Origin: Rotaria macrura
Lineage: Eukaryota > Rotifera > Eurotatoria > Philodinida > Philodinidae
Reading direction: 5' to 3'
NCBI GenBank assembly: GCA_900239685.1
Contig: OENT01000159.1
Location: 62,001-126,000, forward strand
Length of the DNA: 64,000 nucleotides
Notes under the pieces: generated by a model
The model's database searches: none
What the model was told of the DNA's origin: nothing
Seen by the model: the letters and a program-made list of their open reading frames with translations, nothing else
Position numbers and translations under genes: made by a program
In this document: positions 50,184 to 61,620 of the stretch, one piece after another
Layout of the letters: every line of letters begins with the position of its first letter
How positions within the stretch are numbered: position 1 is the first letter of the stretch

Positions 50184-51665
50184 TCTTGATTTGATGTTTT
50201 GTTTAAATACTGAAATTATTATGCTTTAATCACTAATATTCATTGAGTGTTTACTAAATATTTCAGTCAATATTGTAATCCGTATCGCATATTTGAATAT
50301 TCTATTTTAATAAAATACATTGGACAATATTTTCCTACACTCGAACACACATTTTATGATGATGCTAATAATGAGTAACAACTAAAATTGATTTTTTTGT
50401 TGATTGTAGAATGAGTTGAACTTTCGAAAAAAGCTAGAAATATTTGTCTCAGACACCATAAGAACATTCTAAGGTTACACTCAAAAGACCAGAAACGAAG
50501 AAAACATTGAAAGTCGTAGATGAAAGCAATCGAGATATTAAAACCAATATGACTTCAATCAAGTGTTTCTCTTTGGATTCAACGCCGACGGTGTGACGTT
50601 GTTCATCATCTGACAGCATCGGGCTTAATCAACGCCAATGGAAAAGGTCTTCTGTGTTACGTCATGGAGAAAAAAGAAGTTTTCGAATTCTAGGAATAAT
50701 CAAGAGTATGGGATCGTTGAATGAATACACTGAACAATTCAACAAATAAAATCGATTGTTAATTATGTCAAGAACGATTATTTCAAAGATTTACAGCAGT
50801 GTGTTCAAATTTCTGAAAAAGTAAATTTCTTACCCCAGAGAAATTTCTTCTTTACACACCAAATCCTCACACCTCAACAGTCCAACAAAAACACATCAAT
50901 GTGAAACTTTCGGTAATTTCTATGATTTCGTTGTAATTTCAGAAATTACCTCACAATTTCTGAAGTTCCTCTTACTTTGGAGGGTAGGATCTTGTTCTTC
51001 CTATAGAGTAGATAAAAATGTTGAGACTATAGTGCGTAGAAATTTATTTTCGAATAGAAATTTACTTTTTTGGAAATTGGAAGCTACCTCAAGATTTAAT
51101 AAAATAATGACAGAAGAAACTGGCCTCTGTATTTTGCTTCTTTTTCTTTAATATTGCTGTGTTTATTAATCAATTAGTATTAGCAAATAGCATTTAAAAT
51201 TTTATACCATATGAACGTCACATAGCATAACATGTAACTCTAGTCGAAATTTTATAATTATGATTTCAGTTGACAAAAGACAAGATGTAAGACAGATGAA
51301 ATAATACGGAAAGGTAGTTGATTTAACCTCTTTTTAAACATTACAACAACTTCGTTCCTACATTTGATGCGCTTCAAATGGATACATAATAAAAGAAGAA
51401 AAACGTTTTTCAATTGATGTAACCTGTAACATTGCCTATTAATTTGTCATTTTCGTTCATTGCCTTAACTGATTTTTCTTTATTGTGAAGGCTATTGTCT
51501 GTTCATATGAGAAAAAAAAAGGACGAACGGCAATAACCTTGCGTGACATGCATGTGCAGAAAGTTGAAATCATGCGTGTCGTACACAATTGCAGACAAGA
51601 AAAAATACTTACATGAAAGATTGAAGCTGCACGCTAACATTTTATTTTATGAAGAATATTGAACA
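50184..51665. other. intergenic, no gene seen; TAGAAATT/AATTTCT words
   Basis: Between SC5D and the proline-rich gene. Several AATTTCT/AGAAATT words, some inverted (50917-50980 and 51036-51068), resemble those of the hairpin pair at 4991-5056 and may come from the same short repeat family. No coding exon recognised. Confidence 0.4.
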
Positions 51666-53492
51666 ATGTTTTCAACGAGACTCTATTCGAATGGTACTAA
51701 CGAGCCAAGTGGGCAGTTCATACGAGGTTATTATGAACCTCTACCAAGAATACCGTTACATATAAATCCTGAACGGAATTTTTTATCTCCACAAACACCA
51801 TCTATCCTGCCTTCGATGTATCAAAAATATCCAGTAGCATGTCCATATATAGTACCGAGACAATCATCAAATTTCAGACCAGTATTTTCTCCGATGCTAC
51901 GTTTTCAACCTAGATCAAGGTCAGTCATTCCAGATATCATTATCGATCGACGTCACCGAACAATGACTATTCCTTATGATTGTTATCCAAGAATATGTTT
52001 ACACAAATCTTCAACACGAACATTAGAAACTGAACGTGCCCGATGTCATCGACGTCGAAAACGTCATTCATCATGTTACGAGATGAAATATGATAATCCG
52101 CCACCAATATCATCACAATCGCAACCAAACATCATGATTGCTAGTCCACTACATAACTCTTGTTTATCACCAGCTCAAGTATCATGCATCGTATCTCCTA
52201 GTAATTCTACTGATCTCTTAGCATCGTTGTCTAATTTAACTCCCGAAATGATTCGAAATTTACCAAAGAAAACCATTCATTTACCTCCGATATATATGCC
52301 AGGTAGTCAAGCTGATGCTGTGACAGAACTTGATACTGTCGTACTTCCTACTGAAATCATCAATCCAATTGATGGAACCGCATCAATTATGCAATCAAAA
52401 TCGGTAATAAATGCCTGCGAACCAAAATCTATTGAACCTATAGTTCCAGTTCCTGAACAAAATCCAGTAATCAGTGTACCAAAAAGTATTGTTTCGGCAC
52501 CAGCATCGTTACCAATGGCGGCAGGACCTTTTATGCAACGAATTCAAGATTTGATGCAACGAATCACCGCATCAAAAACCGATCCAATATCATCACTGTC
52601 TTCTTCTTCGACTACTATTCAACCATCCATACCTGCTCTATCACAATCTAGATCAACAACTAATCTATTGTGCAATTCAAATTCTATTCTTCCGAATAAT
52701 ACAACAGATCTAGGACCTTATCCACCGGCAAATATTCGACCAGTAACCACACAAAATAGGTCATCATTCGATTCGACAACAACTATCCCCTCGAATCTTT
52801 CCTATGGTATGACATATCCTCCAGCAAACATTACTCCTTGCAATTCAGCCAATTATACACCGTCGAGTCCAACAACTACAATGCCCTATCATTCAGCGAA
52901 TATGATACCTTACAATCTAACCAACACTACACCATCGAGATCGGACGATTACGGACCTTATCCTCGTGCTAACATCTCACCTTATCATTCAGTTAGTAAT
53001 ACGTTATTGCATCCAGAAAATACTGTGTCATATCCTCCAGCCAATATTACGCCGTATCAATCAAAGAGTTCTACATTAACAAATCCGTCAAGTACAAAGT
53101 CTCTTCATTCCTCTGGTAACATACGTTCGACTGCTTCGACCATCGCTGGTCCATATCGTCCAGCAAATATAACATCTTGCCACATTATGTCAAATCTTTC
53201 TGACGATAACTTTAAACTATCACGCTCTCATCCATCTGAATCAACGGCTTACATTCCATCGTCAACTCTAATTTCTTCTGATTCATCAGCCATCGGCAAT
53301 GTTTCTGTGAATAAATCCTGTTCTTTACAATCATCACCACAAACTCTCCAGCAATCTCGAACCGCAATGCCAAAATCCATTCTTCGTAATACAACGTCTA
53401 ATAATGTTTCTAATACTACTTATAATTCTTTGAATCCTCAAAGTATCACATCTCCAATGGGTGCTGGTCGTCAACTGGCGACACTAGTTTAA
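51666..53492 (+). CDS. Pro/Ser/Thr-rich repeat protein, function unknown
   Basis: An intronless open frame of 608 residues. I do not recognise the family. Residues 1-110 are proline- and arginine-rich (PLPRIPLHINPERNFLSP, SMYQKYPVACPYIVP). A basic patch, RARCHRRRKRH, lies near 125-140. From about residue 350 a degenerate motif Y-[PH]-x-A-N-[IM] recurs six times, at about 349 (GPYPPANIRP), 384, 406, 429 (GPYPRANISP), 454 (SYPPANITP) and 494 (GPYRPANIT), with variable S/T/N-rich spacers. There is no signal peptide, so the N-T sequons probably have no meaning. The protein is likely disordered. The long frame in AT-rich DNA and codon-like composition make it a real gene; an intron-containing extension cannot be excluded. 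A second unrecognised proline-rich gene follows on the same strand. Confidence 0.8.
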   Translation: MFSTRLYSNGTNEPSGQFIRGYYEPLPRIPLHINPERNFLSPQTPSILPSMYQKYPVACPYIVPRQSSNFRPVFSPMLRFQPRSRSVIPDIIIDRRHRTMTIPYDCYPRICLHKSSTRTLETERARCHRRRKRHSSCYEMKYDNPPPISSQSQPNIMIASPLHNSCLSPAQVSCIVSPSNSTDLLASLSNLTPEMIRNLPKKTIHLPPIYMPGSQADAVTELDTVVLPTEIINPIDGTASIMQSKSVINACEPKSIEPIVPVPEQNPVISVPKSIVSAPASLPMAAGPFMQRIQDLMQRITASKTDPISSLSSSSTTIQPSIPALSQSRSTTNLLCNSNSILPNNTTDLGPYPPANIRPVTTQNRSSFDSTTTIPSNLSYGMTYPPANITPCNSANYTPSSPTTTMPYHSANMIPYNLTNTTPSRSDDYGPYPRANISPYHSVSNTLLHPENTVSYPPANITPYQSKSSTLTNPSSTKSLHSSGNIRSTASTIAGPYRPANITSCHIMSNLSDDNFKLSRSHPSESTAYIPSSTLISSDSSAIGNVSVNKSCSLQSSPQTLQQSRTAMPKSILRNTTSNNVSNTTYNSLNPQSITSPMGAGRQLATLV

Positions 53493-53927
53493 ATATTTTC
53501 TACCATTTAACAATAAAGAACGATTCATTTTGACAGAGACAAGCACCGTTTTGACAGAATGTGAAAAATATTTTCCATTACCACCCTATTTTCTTTTCCG
53601 ATCTCTCTGTTCGTTTCTCGTGTTATTCTACAGGTTTAATCATTATATACTCCTATATTTGCAGAAAAATCATCGGAAGGCAAACGATTTCATAAAATGA
53701 TTATGTCTGTTCTGCTGTCGTTACAACTTGTTCTGTTTATATGAGAGCATGTGAATAAAATAGAAAAGAAGCAGAAGAAGAAGAGAAGAAAGAGAAGAAG
53801 AAGTTGGTAGAGGACGAAAAGCTATTCCAATCACATCAGAAATCGCGAAAATGCTTAGTTTGAATACACGGGAGAGTTCAAAAGAATCAATGAAACTGTT
53901 AATGTTTTACTAGACATATTATACTTC
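53493..53927. repeat. spacer with GAA-rich purine tract
   Basis: Between the two proline-rich genes. A purine tract of GAA/AGA units runs about 53763-53804. TTTTACTAG at 53903-53911 is a possible splice acceptor just before the next ATG, so the downstream gene may have an untranslated exon here. Confidence 0.45.
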
Positions 53928-54449
53928 ATGGCAACAAGCACAAGTCGTCCATCTAGTTCTACACTAACAGCACGTCGTGCAGACGAAAATATTTCAAAGA
54001 ATCCTAGAAAAAGTAATTTTCATATACAAAACTCACCACCCCTATCAATACAACAGTTTGTACGTTCTGCTTGTGGTGTAATTCCTGGCTGTAAACAATG
54101 GCAACCATCTGGTGTATTTCGTCAACCCACATTTCGTTCTTACTTATCTCCTGAAGTTCGGAAACAACCAAAACATCCTGAGCCTCTATGGCATCCGGGT
54201 GGACCTTATCGAGAAAAACGACCAATGTCATTCAGTCCCGAAAAGAGGAAGGAAATAATCGTTCAAGAACCTATCTGGCATCCACCTGGAAAACTACAAG
54301 AAAAACCGTTACCTTACTTTGATCCACCTAGTCTACGATGGTCAATACCGGATCTTATACGATCGATGCCGAATACGAGATCACAATCATTTCGTGAATC
54401 TAGTAATCTATCAACTGCACGCAAGCATGAAAAAGTTCAAGAAACATAA
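53928..54449 (+). CDS. small basic protein with duplicated WHPxG motif, unknown
   Basis: An intronless frame of 173 residues. The middle contains a tandem pair: EPLWHPGGPYREKRPMSF (about residues 85-103) and EPIWHPPGKLQEKPLPYF (about 110-130), followed by DPPSLRWSIPDLIRSMP. The two halves clearly share E-P-[LI]-W-H-P-x-G-x(4)-EK-x-x-x-[SY]-F. The N-terminus is S/T/R-rich with no signal peptide. The pattern suggests a short linear-motif or structural protein, perhaps cytoskeletal, but I cannot name the family. The repeat conservation argues that it is a real coding sequence. Confidence 0.7.
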   Translation: MATSTSRPSSSTLTARRADENISKNPRKSNFHIQNSPPLSIQQFVRSACGVIPGCKQWQPSGVFRQPTFRSYLSPEVRKQPKHPEPLWHPGGPYREKRPMSFSPEKRKEIIVQEPIWHPPGKLQEKPLPYFDPPSLRWSIPDLIRSMPNTRSQSFRESSNLSTARKHEKVQET

Positions 54450-57400
54450 AAATAGAACATGGACAAGCACTATTATTTTGTTTTTGCCATTAGGTGCTAA
54501 ATACATTACATTGACTGTTTTTATGATAGTTGCTTCGATTTATTTTACTTTATTGTGAATATTTTCCCTTCAAGTCTCTTTTCTTTACATGAAATTTTTT
54601 AATGGAATTCAAGAGAAAATAATAATAATAAACTGCTTGCATGCTTTTGGGGGGGTTGTTTAGTGCAAAACAAAACTAGAAAACTAATTCATCGTTTTAA
54701 GAAGATCGTTTTTAGTTGATACGTTTAGTTAAAAATCGATATAATCGATACATGTCAATTGCATAGACGCATCTAATTTCTGAATAAATTTTGTCGAATA
54801 TAGAGAGAAAAGAAAACAAAAAAAAAACGAGTGCAAACATCTGAAGTTTATTTTCAAGCCAATTTCAGAGCCAGTTTTAAGTAAGAAAAAAACCTTTTCG
54901 ATTTACGCTTGTGTTACAGCTATAGGATTTCTCTACTCCTATATGCAAACTTACTCACCACTCTCAAAATCAGGTGGTTGGTATCCCATGGATGAAATCA
55001 AATATTTCTATTTTTAATCGAAAAATTTGAGTAGTCATTGATTATTTGAAAACAGATTTGATGTATTTGCGCCTAGCTACTGTGAATCAGCTTCACAACG
55101 AATAGAAAAAAAATCCTTCATGAAAATTTTCTATAACAACATGAATAATAAAAAAATAAGATTAGTAAACTATTACAATAGTATGCTATTATTAATTATT
55201 TAACGAATCGTTCAACGACATTCTTTTCATTTGTATGATCCAAAACAAAATTATGTTTCGAGTACAAACTATTTTTTTTCTCTTGATGCAAAAATATTCT
55301 CTGCATAAAATTTATCAATGAAACAAGACAGATTGAATATATTTTATTATGCACTGTTCAAGTAACACAGGGTTTGATTGTTGAACGAAATCTTTCATTA
55401 CAAGAAATGATATATGAATGACGAAGAGTTAGTCGAACTTACTTATTAACATTGAATAGATATACTTATTTCAAGGTATCGTATTCCTCAGAGATAAAAT
55501 CACAAAAAGAAAGAGACGAAGACGATATGGTACATTGGCAACAATCTTTCAAATGTCAACCGTTTCTCGTGGGAAATATCGAGTTGTGTTGAAAAATTCT
55601 CTTCGAAAAATTAGATATTCTTTACATGCCTGGAAAAAGAAGAATATCTATCAAAAAACGAACGATTTCTAGAAATATAACTTATTATTTTATCATCAAC
55701 TGAATGCATTTAGGAAAGGAATTTTCTTTAACGGAATCGTATAATTTTATTTAAAAAAAAAAACAAAAAAAGAAAACGACACTCTCAAGTATTTTATTAA
55801 TCACTAAAATAGCAGCAGCAATGTAGTGTTTCACTTATGCTACCTTTAGAAATAAGATTAATGCATCTTTTTTTCTTTTCCTATAAAAAACACTTGATAA
55901 ATATCCGTTAAGATATTTTCCATCATGAGTGGACACTCGATTTTATACATTGACATAGTGAAATAAAAATTGAAAGGCTAAGCAGGTGTTAATTGTACAC
56001 TAGACTCCTTGTTAAAATGGTGTATGAAAATTAACGATGAGATCAATGAGACACCTTTTTAAAAAAAAGATATCTGATGGTTTCAAATACGAAATTAATT
56101 CATGAAACAAATGAAATTTTTCATAATCATCAACATGAACATATTCAAGATGTCTCCTAATGTCAGTATCAGAAGGATGCGAGCATCTTGTCCTATGTGG
56201 TTATTAGACGATTACTTTTAGTCTGCCAATACATATGATTGATATAGCGATCTTTTTCTCTTATATACATATATATATATATATACGTACGTATGTATAA
56301 ACATTTCATCTTGCTTGTGTCACATTGAGAAAGATTGCAAATCTTTTACTATCGTTATCATACATTAACTGTCACATAAATAGTTTTGCCGTCGATAAGT
56401 TCTTAACATTTTCTTTTTATCTGTTCGGTTAATTTACAATATTCTATTGTCACAATATTTTTCTATTTGTTTAACATCTGTACATGTGAATTTATCGTAC
56501 ACTATTAATCTAATCTCTAAATTTATTTTTCATCTAAACATCATTTCCAGATTTAAATTTAAACTGTTTCTATGATACTGAAATCGCTTAATGTTTATTT
56601 CTTCTTTCATATAGTAAGTTAACACTATTGTTATAATATTCCTTTTCTCATTTCCTTGTATGTCGCCCGCCTCCATTTCATTCCCTTTAGATATATAAAA
56701 GGCCTACATTTGTTGATATTGCCGCAGGACATAAATAAAGAAAGAGAGCAAACAATATCTTCGTTCGATTGATATTGATTGTTATTTCGTATTTTCACAT
56801 AAACAATTACGGTTGAGAATTCTTCCTCTGTATGTATACATATATAGACTATCGATGTCATATGGTGTCGGCAAAATCAGCATATAAGTAGAAAGATATC
56901 TCTATAATCATCATTTCACAAGAGAATTTAAACGTTTACTCATTCGTTTTTCTTTTTATTGTTCTACTTTTCATCTATTCATTGAAAATCATTTCAATTA
57001 ATAGATGATGCATATGGTTGACCTTTTTTGTTTTGTGTCTCGTACTCATACTAATCATGTTGAAATGAACAATTCAATCTACTTGATTTTCTACACAATC
57101 ATTAATGCTCATATACATGGAAACTTTACATGTATATATTTATTTGTATGCGTATATATTAATGTATGTATGTATGTCATTACAAGTACACATATCTATT
57201 CATACATACTACCTTAAAAAGACAAGAATGACCGCTAGCAAGAATAGCAAACAGTGAATATATGTGTTATTGTTATCTTTTCATCGAGTTGTCATCATCG
57301 ATGCTTGAAGAGCCTTGTTGCGGCTGGAGTCATGGACGATGTCTGTCTTTTTTGTGCATTTATTTGATTAAAACAATCTTCAATGAGTACGTATATTCTC

Positions 57401-58700
57401 ATATATACATATACATTTATTATATGAGAAAAAAAGAAGAGAGAGAGAGAGAGAGAGCAAGAACGAGACTCCATTACAATAGTGGCAAGGTTTCATGTCT
57501 GCATATCTTCAAAAATGAAAGTTATATGAAAAAAGCTCTTCAACTTTCAGAGAGTCACGCATCACAATTATTATAAAGTCAATCAAAAAGACTGACGGGC
57601 GAAAATATCTAATATAGTGTTATTCTCAATTTACACCAATGCCTTTATTAGATATTCTTTTTCTCGTTTTTTGTTAATTGTTTTTTTTGCTGTTGAGTTA
57701 GATCGATCGATCTAGCGATCTAGCAATGCTTCCAATCTGATAATCATCATCTTGACTTTTCAATTTGACAGTATTAATTAGTTTTTCTATTCAAGTGTGA
57801 ATCCCAATATGACACTGTTGCCTGTTGGCAAGTGAATATACAGTTCAACTCTTATTTCAGTATTAATCGAGTGTGACTTGTATGTTCAAATAATAGGTTC
57901 CACCTGCTTGTTCTCTACTGTTATTACTACTAGACAATAATTCAAGCTTGATAGAATTCTAGTAAATATCTAGTGATCGCTAACACGAGATTCGAATAGA
58001 AGCCTCACAGAAGTTATGCTGTCATCTATCACGGATGATATGACCTTTGAAAAAACAATATGTAGATCCTCAGACATATGCATACACTATCGATTTTGTC
58101 GTTCTCTCCCGTTTTTTTTTGCATTCACAATCAGAAGCTTACATAAAGAGCAAAAAACTAAGAAGTTATACGCAGAACAGCAAAGAAGCAACTGCTGTAT
58201 CATATCACATTTGCTCGGCTTTTTTTACGTTACATATGGAATCTAGTTGCAATGTGGTAACAAGAAAATAGGTATTATAGGTATGTGCTCAAGGTCAAAT
58301 CTTTGATATATATATCTGTATTGGTAGTCGAGGCTTTTTTTTCTCCTCATCTTTTGTCTCAATGTACATGTTGATCTATCAATATATTGTAATATAAGCG
58401 TGCCTGATATGTCGTAAGGTGTTGTTTTATCGTTTTATTGCGTGCAGATCTCAAGGATTTCTCTTTGCATGAACGTGTGATAGAAATGTTTAATCGAACA
58501 GTTCATTTCGGACTGTTTGTTAGATTAAATGACTTATCACTAATAATGCCAAATTTTAAAAGACATTAAATCAATAAATAGAAAGAAGAAAGATGAAGTA
58601 TTGAACAGGATCAAAGAATTTAATGACTAGACCAAACGAAATAAATATGGTAATTTTGACACATAGAGTGTGCACATATAATGATCATGTTTGTTACTTT

Positions 58701-58719
58701 GTGTGTGTGTGTGTGTGTG
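58701..58719. repeat. GT microsatellite
   Basis: An uninterrupted GT dinucleotide run. Confidence 0.9.
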
Positions 58720-59568
58720 CGCATAGATTGATTTGAAAAGGTGCATCCGTATTGAGAAGAGATAATGTATATGTATAAACAAATACAAAAGAAAAGATGC
58801 TCAACTCTCATCTCTTCTTCTTCTTTCTTTTTGTTCTTCATCGGTTTTTTTTTTGTTTTATCTCTGTTCAGCATCAAATTTGTAGATTGAAGAGAAGAAA
58901 AGAGACAAAGCAAACTCAATCGTAGTTACTTCAATTGACATCCGGCTTGCTCTATGCATGAGCACTTCATTTCCACATCGTCGCATATACCACAAATGCA
59001 ATTGATCAATTGAAACGATAACGGTAAGTAATGAAGGAAGTGCACTATTCTATATGAAAAAAACTAAATTCATCGAAAAGAGAAAAATATAATAGCATTT
59101 AAGAATCCATACGAAACTAAGGACCTTGCTATTACAAAAAAAAAGCATTTTTCCTCGCATTTTAAATATTATTTTTCTTTATGATTAGGAAAATTTCGTT
59201 ACTTTTTTGTTTGTTCATCATCAAAGTTTGCACTTGGTCGAGTCTGTTATTGTTTGACCTTGTATGCTTGAAACGAAAAGGCACATATAGTGTAGCTATT
59301 TCGTTTGCATGTATATTCTACGTGATTCGAACAATCATCATACCGCTATATCTAGCAAACATTTGCATCTCCTCCTGTATTTGTCTAATATGTACAGAAA
59401 AGATATTAGGCTTCCTTCCATTTTCGCACTCTATTCATTAAAAGAAAAAAAGATACTTATATGTTTAATCAATCGAATGGACATGTATATATATATATAT
59501 ATACACATACATTCACAATATAGTAATTTTTCAAAGGTATCAAGAGTGTTATTTTTGAAAATACGTAC

Positions 59569-59597
59569 ACCCCCCCCCTCCACACACACACACACAT
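59569..59597. repeat. C-run plus CA microsatellite
   Basis: A run of eight or more C is followed by CA repeats. Confidence 0.9.
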
Positions 59598-59879
59598 AAA
59601 AAAGAAATGTTCATCTTTATTTCTTGTCTATGTTATTATCACTGTATAAGTCGGAAGTTCAATCATTTTAATAATTGTCACGGTGAGAATTATACACAGC
59701 AGTAAGACTAATCAGTTAGACGCTGTCCTCAACATATACATGCTGTGTGAATGAGCCAGATGGCTGCCGACACACACACGAACAACAACATAAAATGAGT
59801 GAATTAGAAAGTTCTATTTCGTTTGCTATTGGCATCATAACAAGATGATTAGACACCGATTGATAGACTTTAATAAATG

Positions 59880-59914
59880 CATATATATCTATATATATAT
59901 ATATATATATATAT
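59880..59914. repeat. TA microsatellite
   Basis: A TA dinucleotide run of about 35 bp with one TC interruption. Confidence 0.9.
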
Positions 59915-61620
59915 CGATGTGAGTGAACAAGTGACCAAGTTGAATTATTTAAACAGAAAGAGTTAAAGTCAAGATATTTCTTTTTCACCTTATCGGTCCG
60001 AACGAAGTTCATCAACAAACGAAAGAACAGATGTACTCATGTTATCGCATTCTCTACTATATCCTATGGATAAGTAAAGAGAAAGTTATGTAAGCATCAT
60101 TGATCGACGACAACAACGACAACAATTAAAAAATCCGTACATGACAATTGTTTGTTCATTCACATCCTAACGAAGGTAATTGTTCTTCTATACATAGAAA
60201 AAAGTAATTGAGCATACTGAGATTCTTCTTTTTTTGTTTTCTCGATGCATATAAGCACACATACACACACATTTATATGTATATGTATGTATTACCAAAG
60301 TTATTAGAGAACTCTATTGAAGATTCATACTCTTCATTGATCTTCTCTCTCTCTTCATTTTCTTTGTTGCTTTGCTTCTATTGTTCAGTCACCATCTCTA
60401 GTACGTAGATCGAAAATTGATTCTCTCTTGAGGATGATCGTGCCGTAATCGCTGCATCGTCATTGTTGATAACAAAAGAACAGATCTGTCTTCACATCCT
60501 TATATCATTGAACGGATAAGTTAGATCATTTTTCGTTCCTATTGACATACAAAATTTTCTCTTCATGAAAGACAAAAAAAACCCAAAACCTATCATCACA
60601 TACAACTGTGATGACAATACAAAACAAAAAAACGACTCTTACTGATTATGTAATCGATGAGTTTTTCGCATATGCACAAGTATTTATTGTCAAATAGAGG
60701 AAAAAAAGATTGTCAAACACATGAAACCTAATTGATAAACGTGTAAACTCGAGAGAGAGAGAGAGAGAAAAACACACTGCGGCCAATAGCGTGAAGGGCC
60801 TCGACGCATGATTGTGCGTTTTGCCGACATCACATCACACTAACAAATGTGATCGTGTGTGAAATAAAATTACGCTAACCGTCACTATTATTTTTATTCA
60901 AATTGTGTAACGCTATATATAAATGTATTTTTATGGAGAATAGATTGAGGCAAATAATGTGATAATAACATTGTTCGCTGCTTTTTATTGGTATCGGTGT
61001 ATTACATGAATTATTCCCTTAAAAGTTAACTGTTAGAATCATTGTCTCAGAATTCATTAGAAATAGAATAGGACATCTTTTTTTTATGAAGTAAAAATAC
61101 ATTTTTTTTTTGACATTTGAGACACTGTGTTTATATATATATATATATAATATGTATATGTAGATTCTGCCATTAGATGAACATCGAGCCACATTATCGG
61201 AAATATGACAGTCGTCATCTCTTTCGTGCGCACTCCACATATGTATATATATGTATGTATGTGTATATGTGTGCACTCGGGCGTCGGTCAGCTTCTGTTT
61301 GTCTGTCGTTTCTTTTTTTCTCCTTTTCTATACATGCTATTGCTCAGAGCGAAGAGAAAAGAAAGAGAAAGGAAATTCGATGATGTCTATTCTATGGCAT
61401 CGCGAAACATATAGAGAGAAAAAAGAGAAAGCTCAAAAATCAGTATATAGAAGAGGGACAGGGAGAAAGAACGCGCATTACCAGTTATTCATTCTTTTTT
61501 TTTTCTTCTCTTCTGTTTTATAGTTTCTCTCTCCCATCATCTGCCAACTGTATATGTGTATAAGCAATAGTTGATGCTTATTGAAAGATTACGACAATTG
61601 TCAAGTTTTGTTATTCGACA

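Larger units (their letters stand above)
54450..61620. other. 7.2-kb gene-free region upstream of the Eph receptor
   Basis: No convincing exon on either strand. The region is full of simple repeats: TA near 56270-56285, 59486-59503, 59880-59914 and 61132-61149; GA 57436-57457 and 60750-60768; GT 58701-58719; C-run plus CA 59569-59597. Being the longest gene-free gap in a gene-dense window and lying just upstream of a developmental receptor, it probably holds the Eph promoter and regulatory DNA. No specific site can be named. Confidence 0.5.

Noticed and set aside
57005-57576. Plus-strand frames with hydrophobic runs in the gene-free region
   Set aside because: They consist of IYIYI and RERERA low-complexity from TA and GA repeats, without splice-linked continuation.
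61177-61523. Three overlapping plus-strand frames just upstream of Eph
   Set aside because: They are low-complexity readings of TATG/GTGT microsatellite and purine tracts, with no motif and no conserved start.
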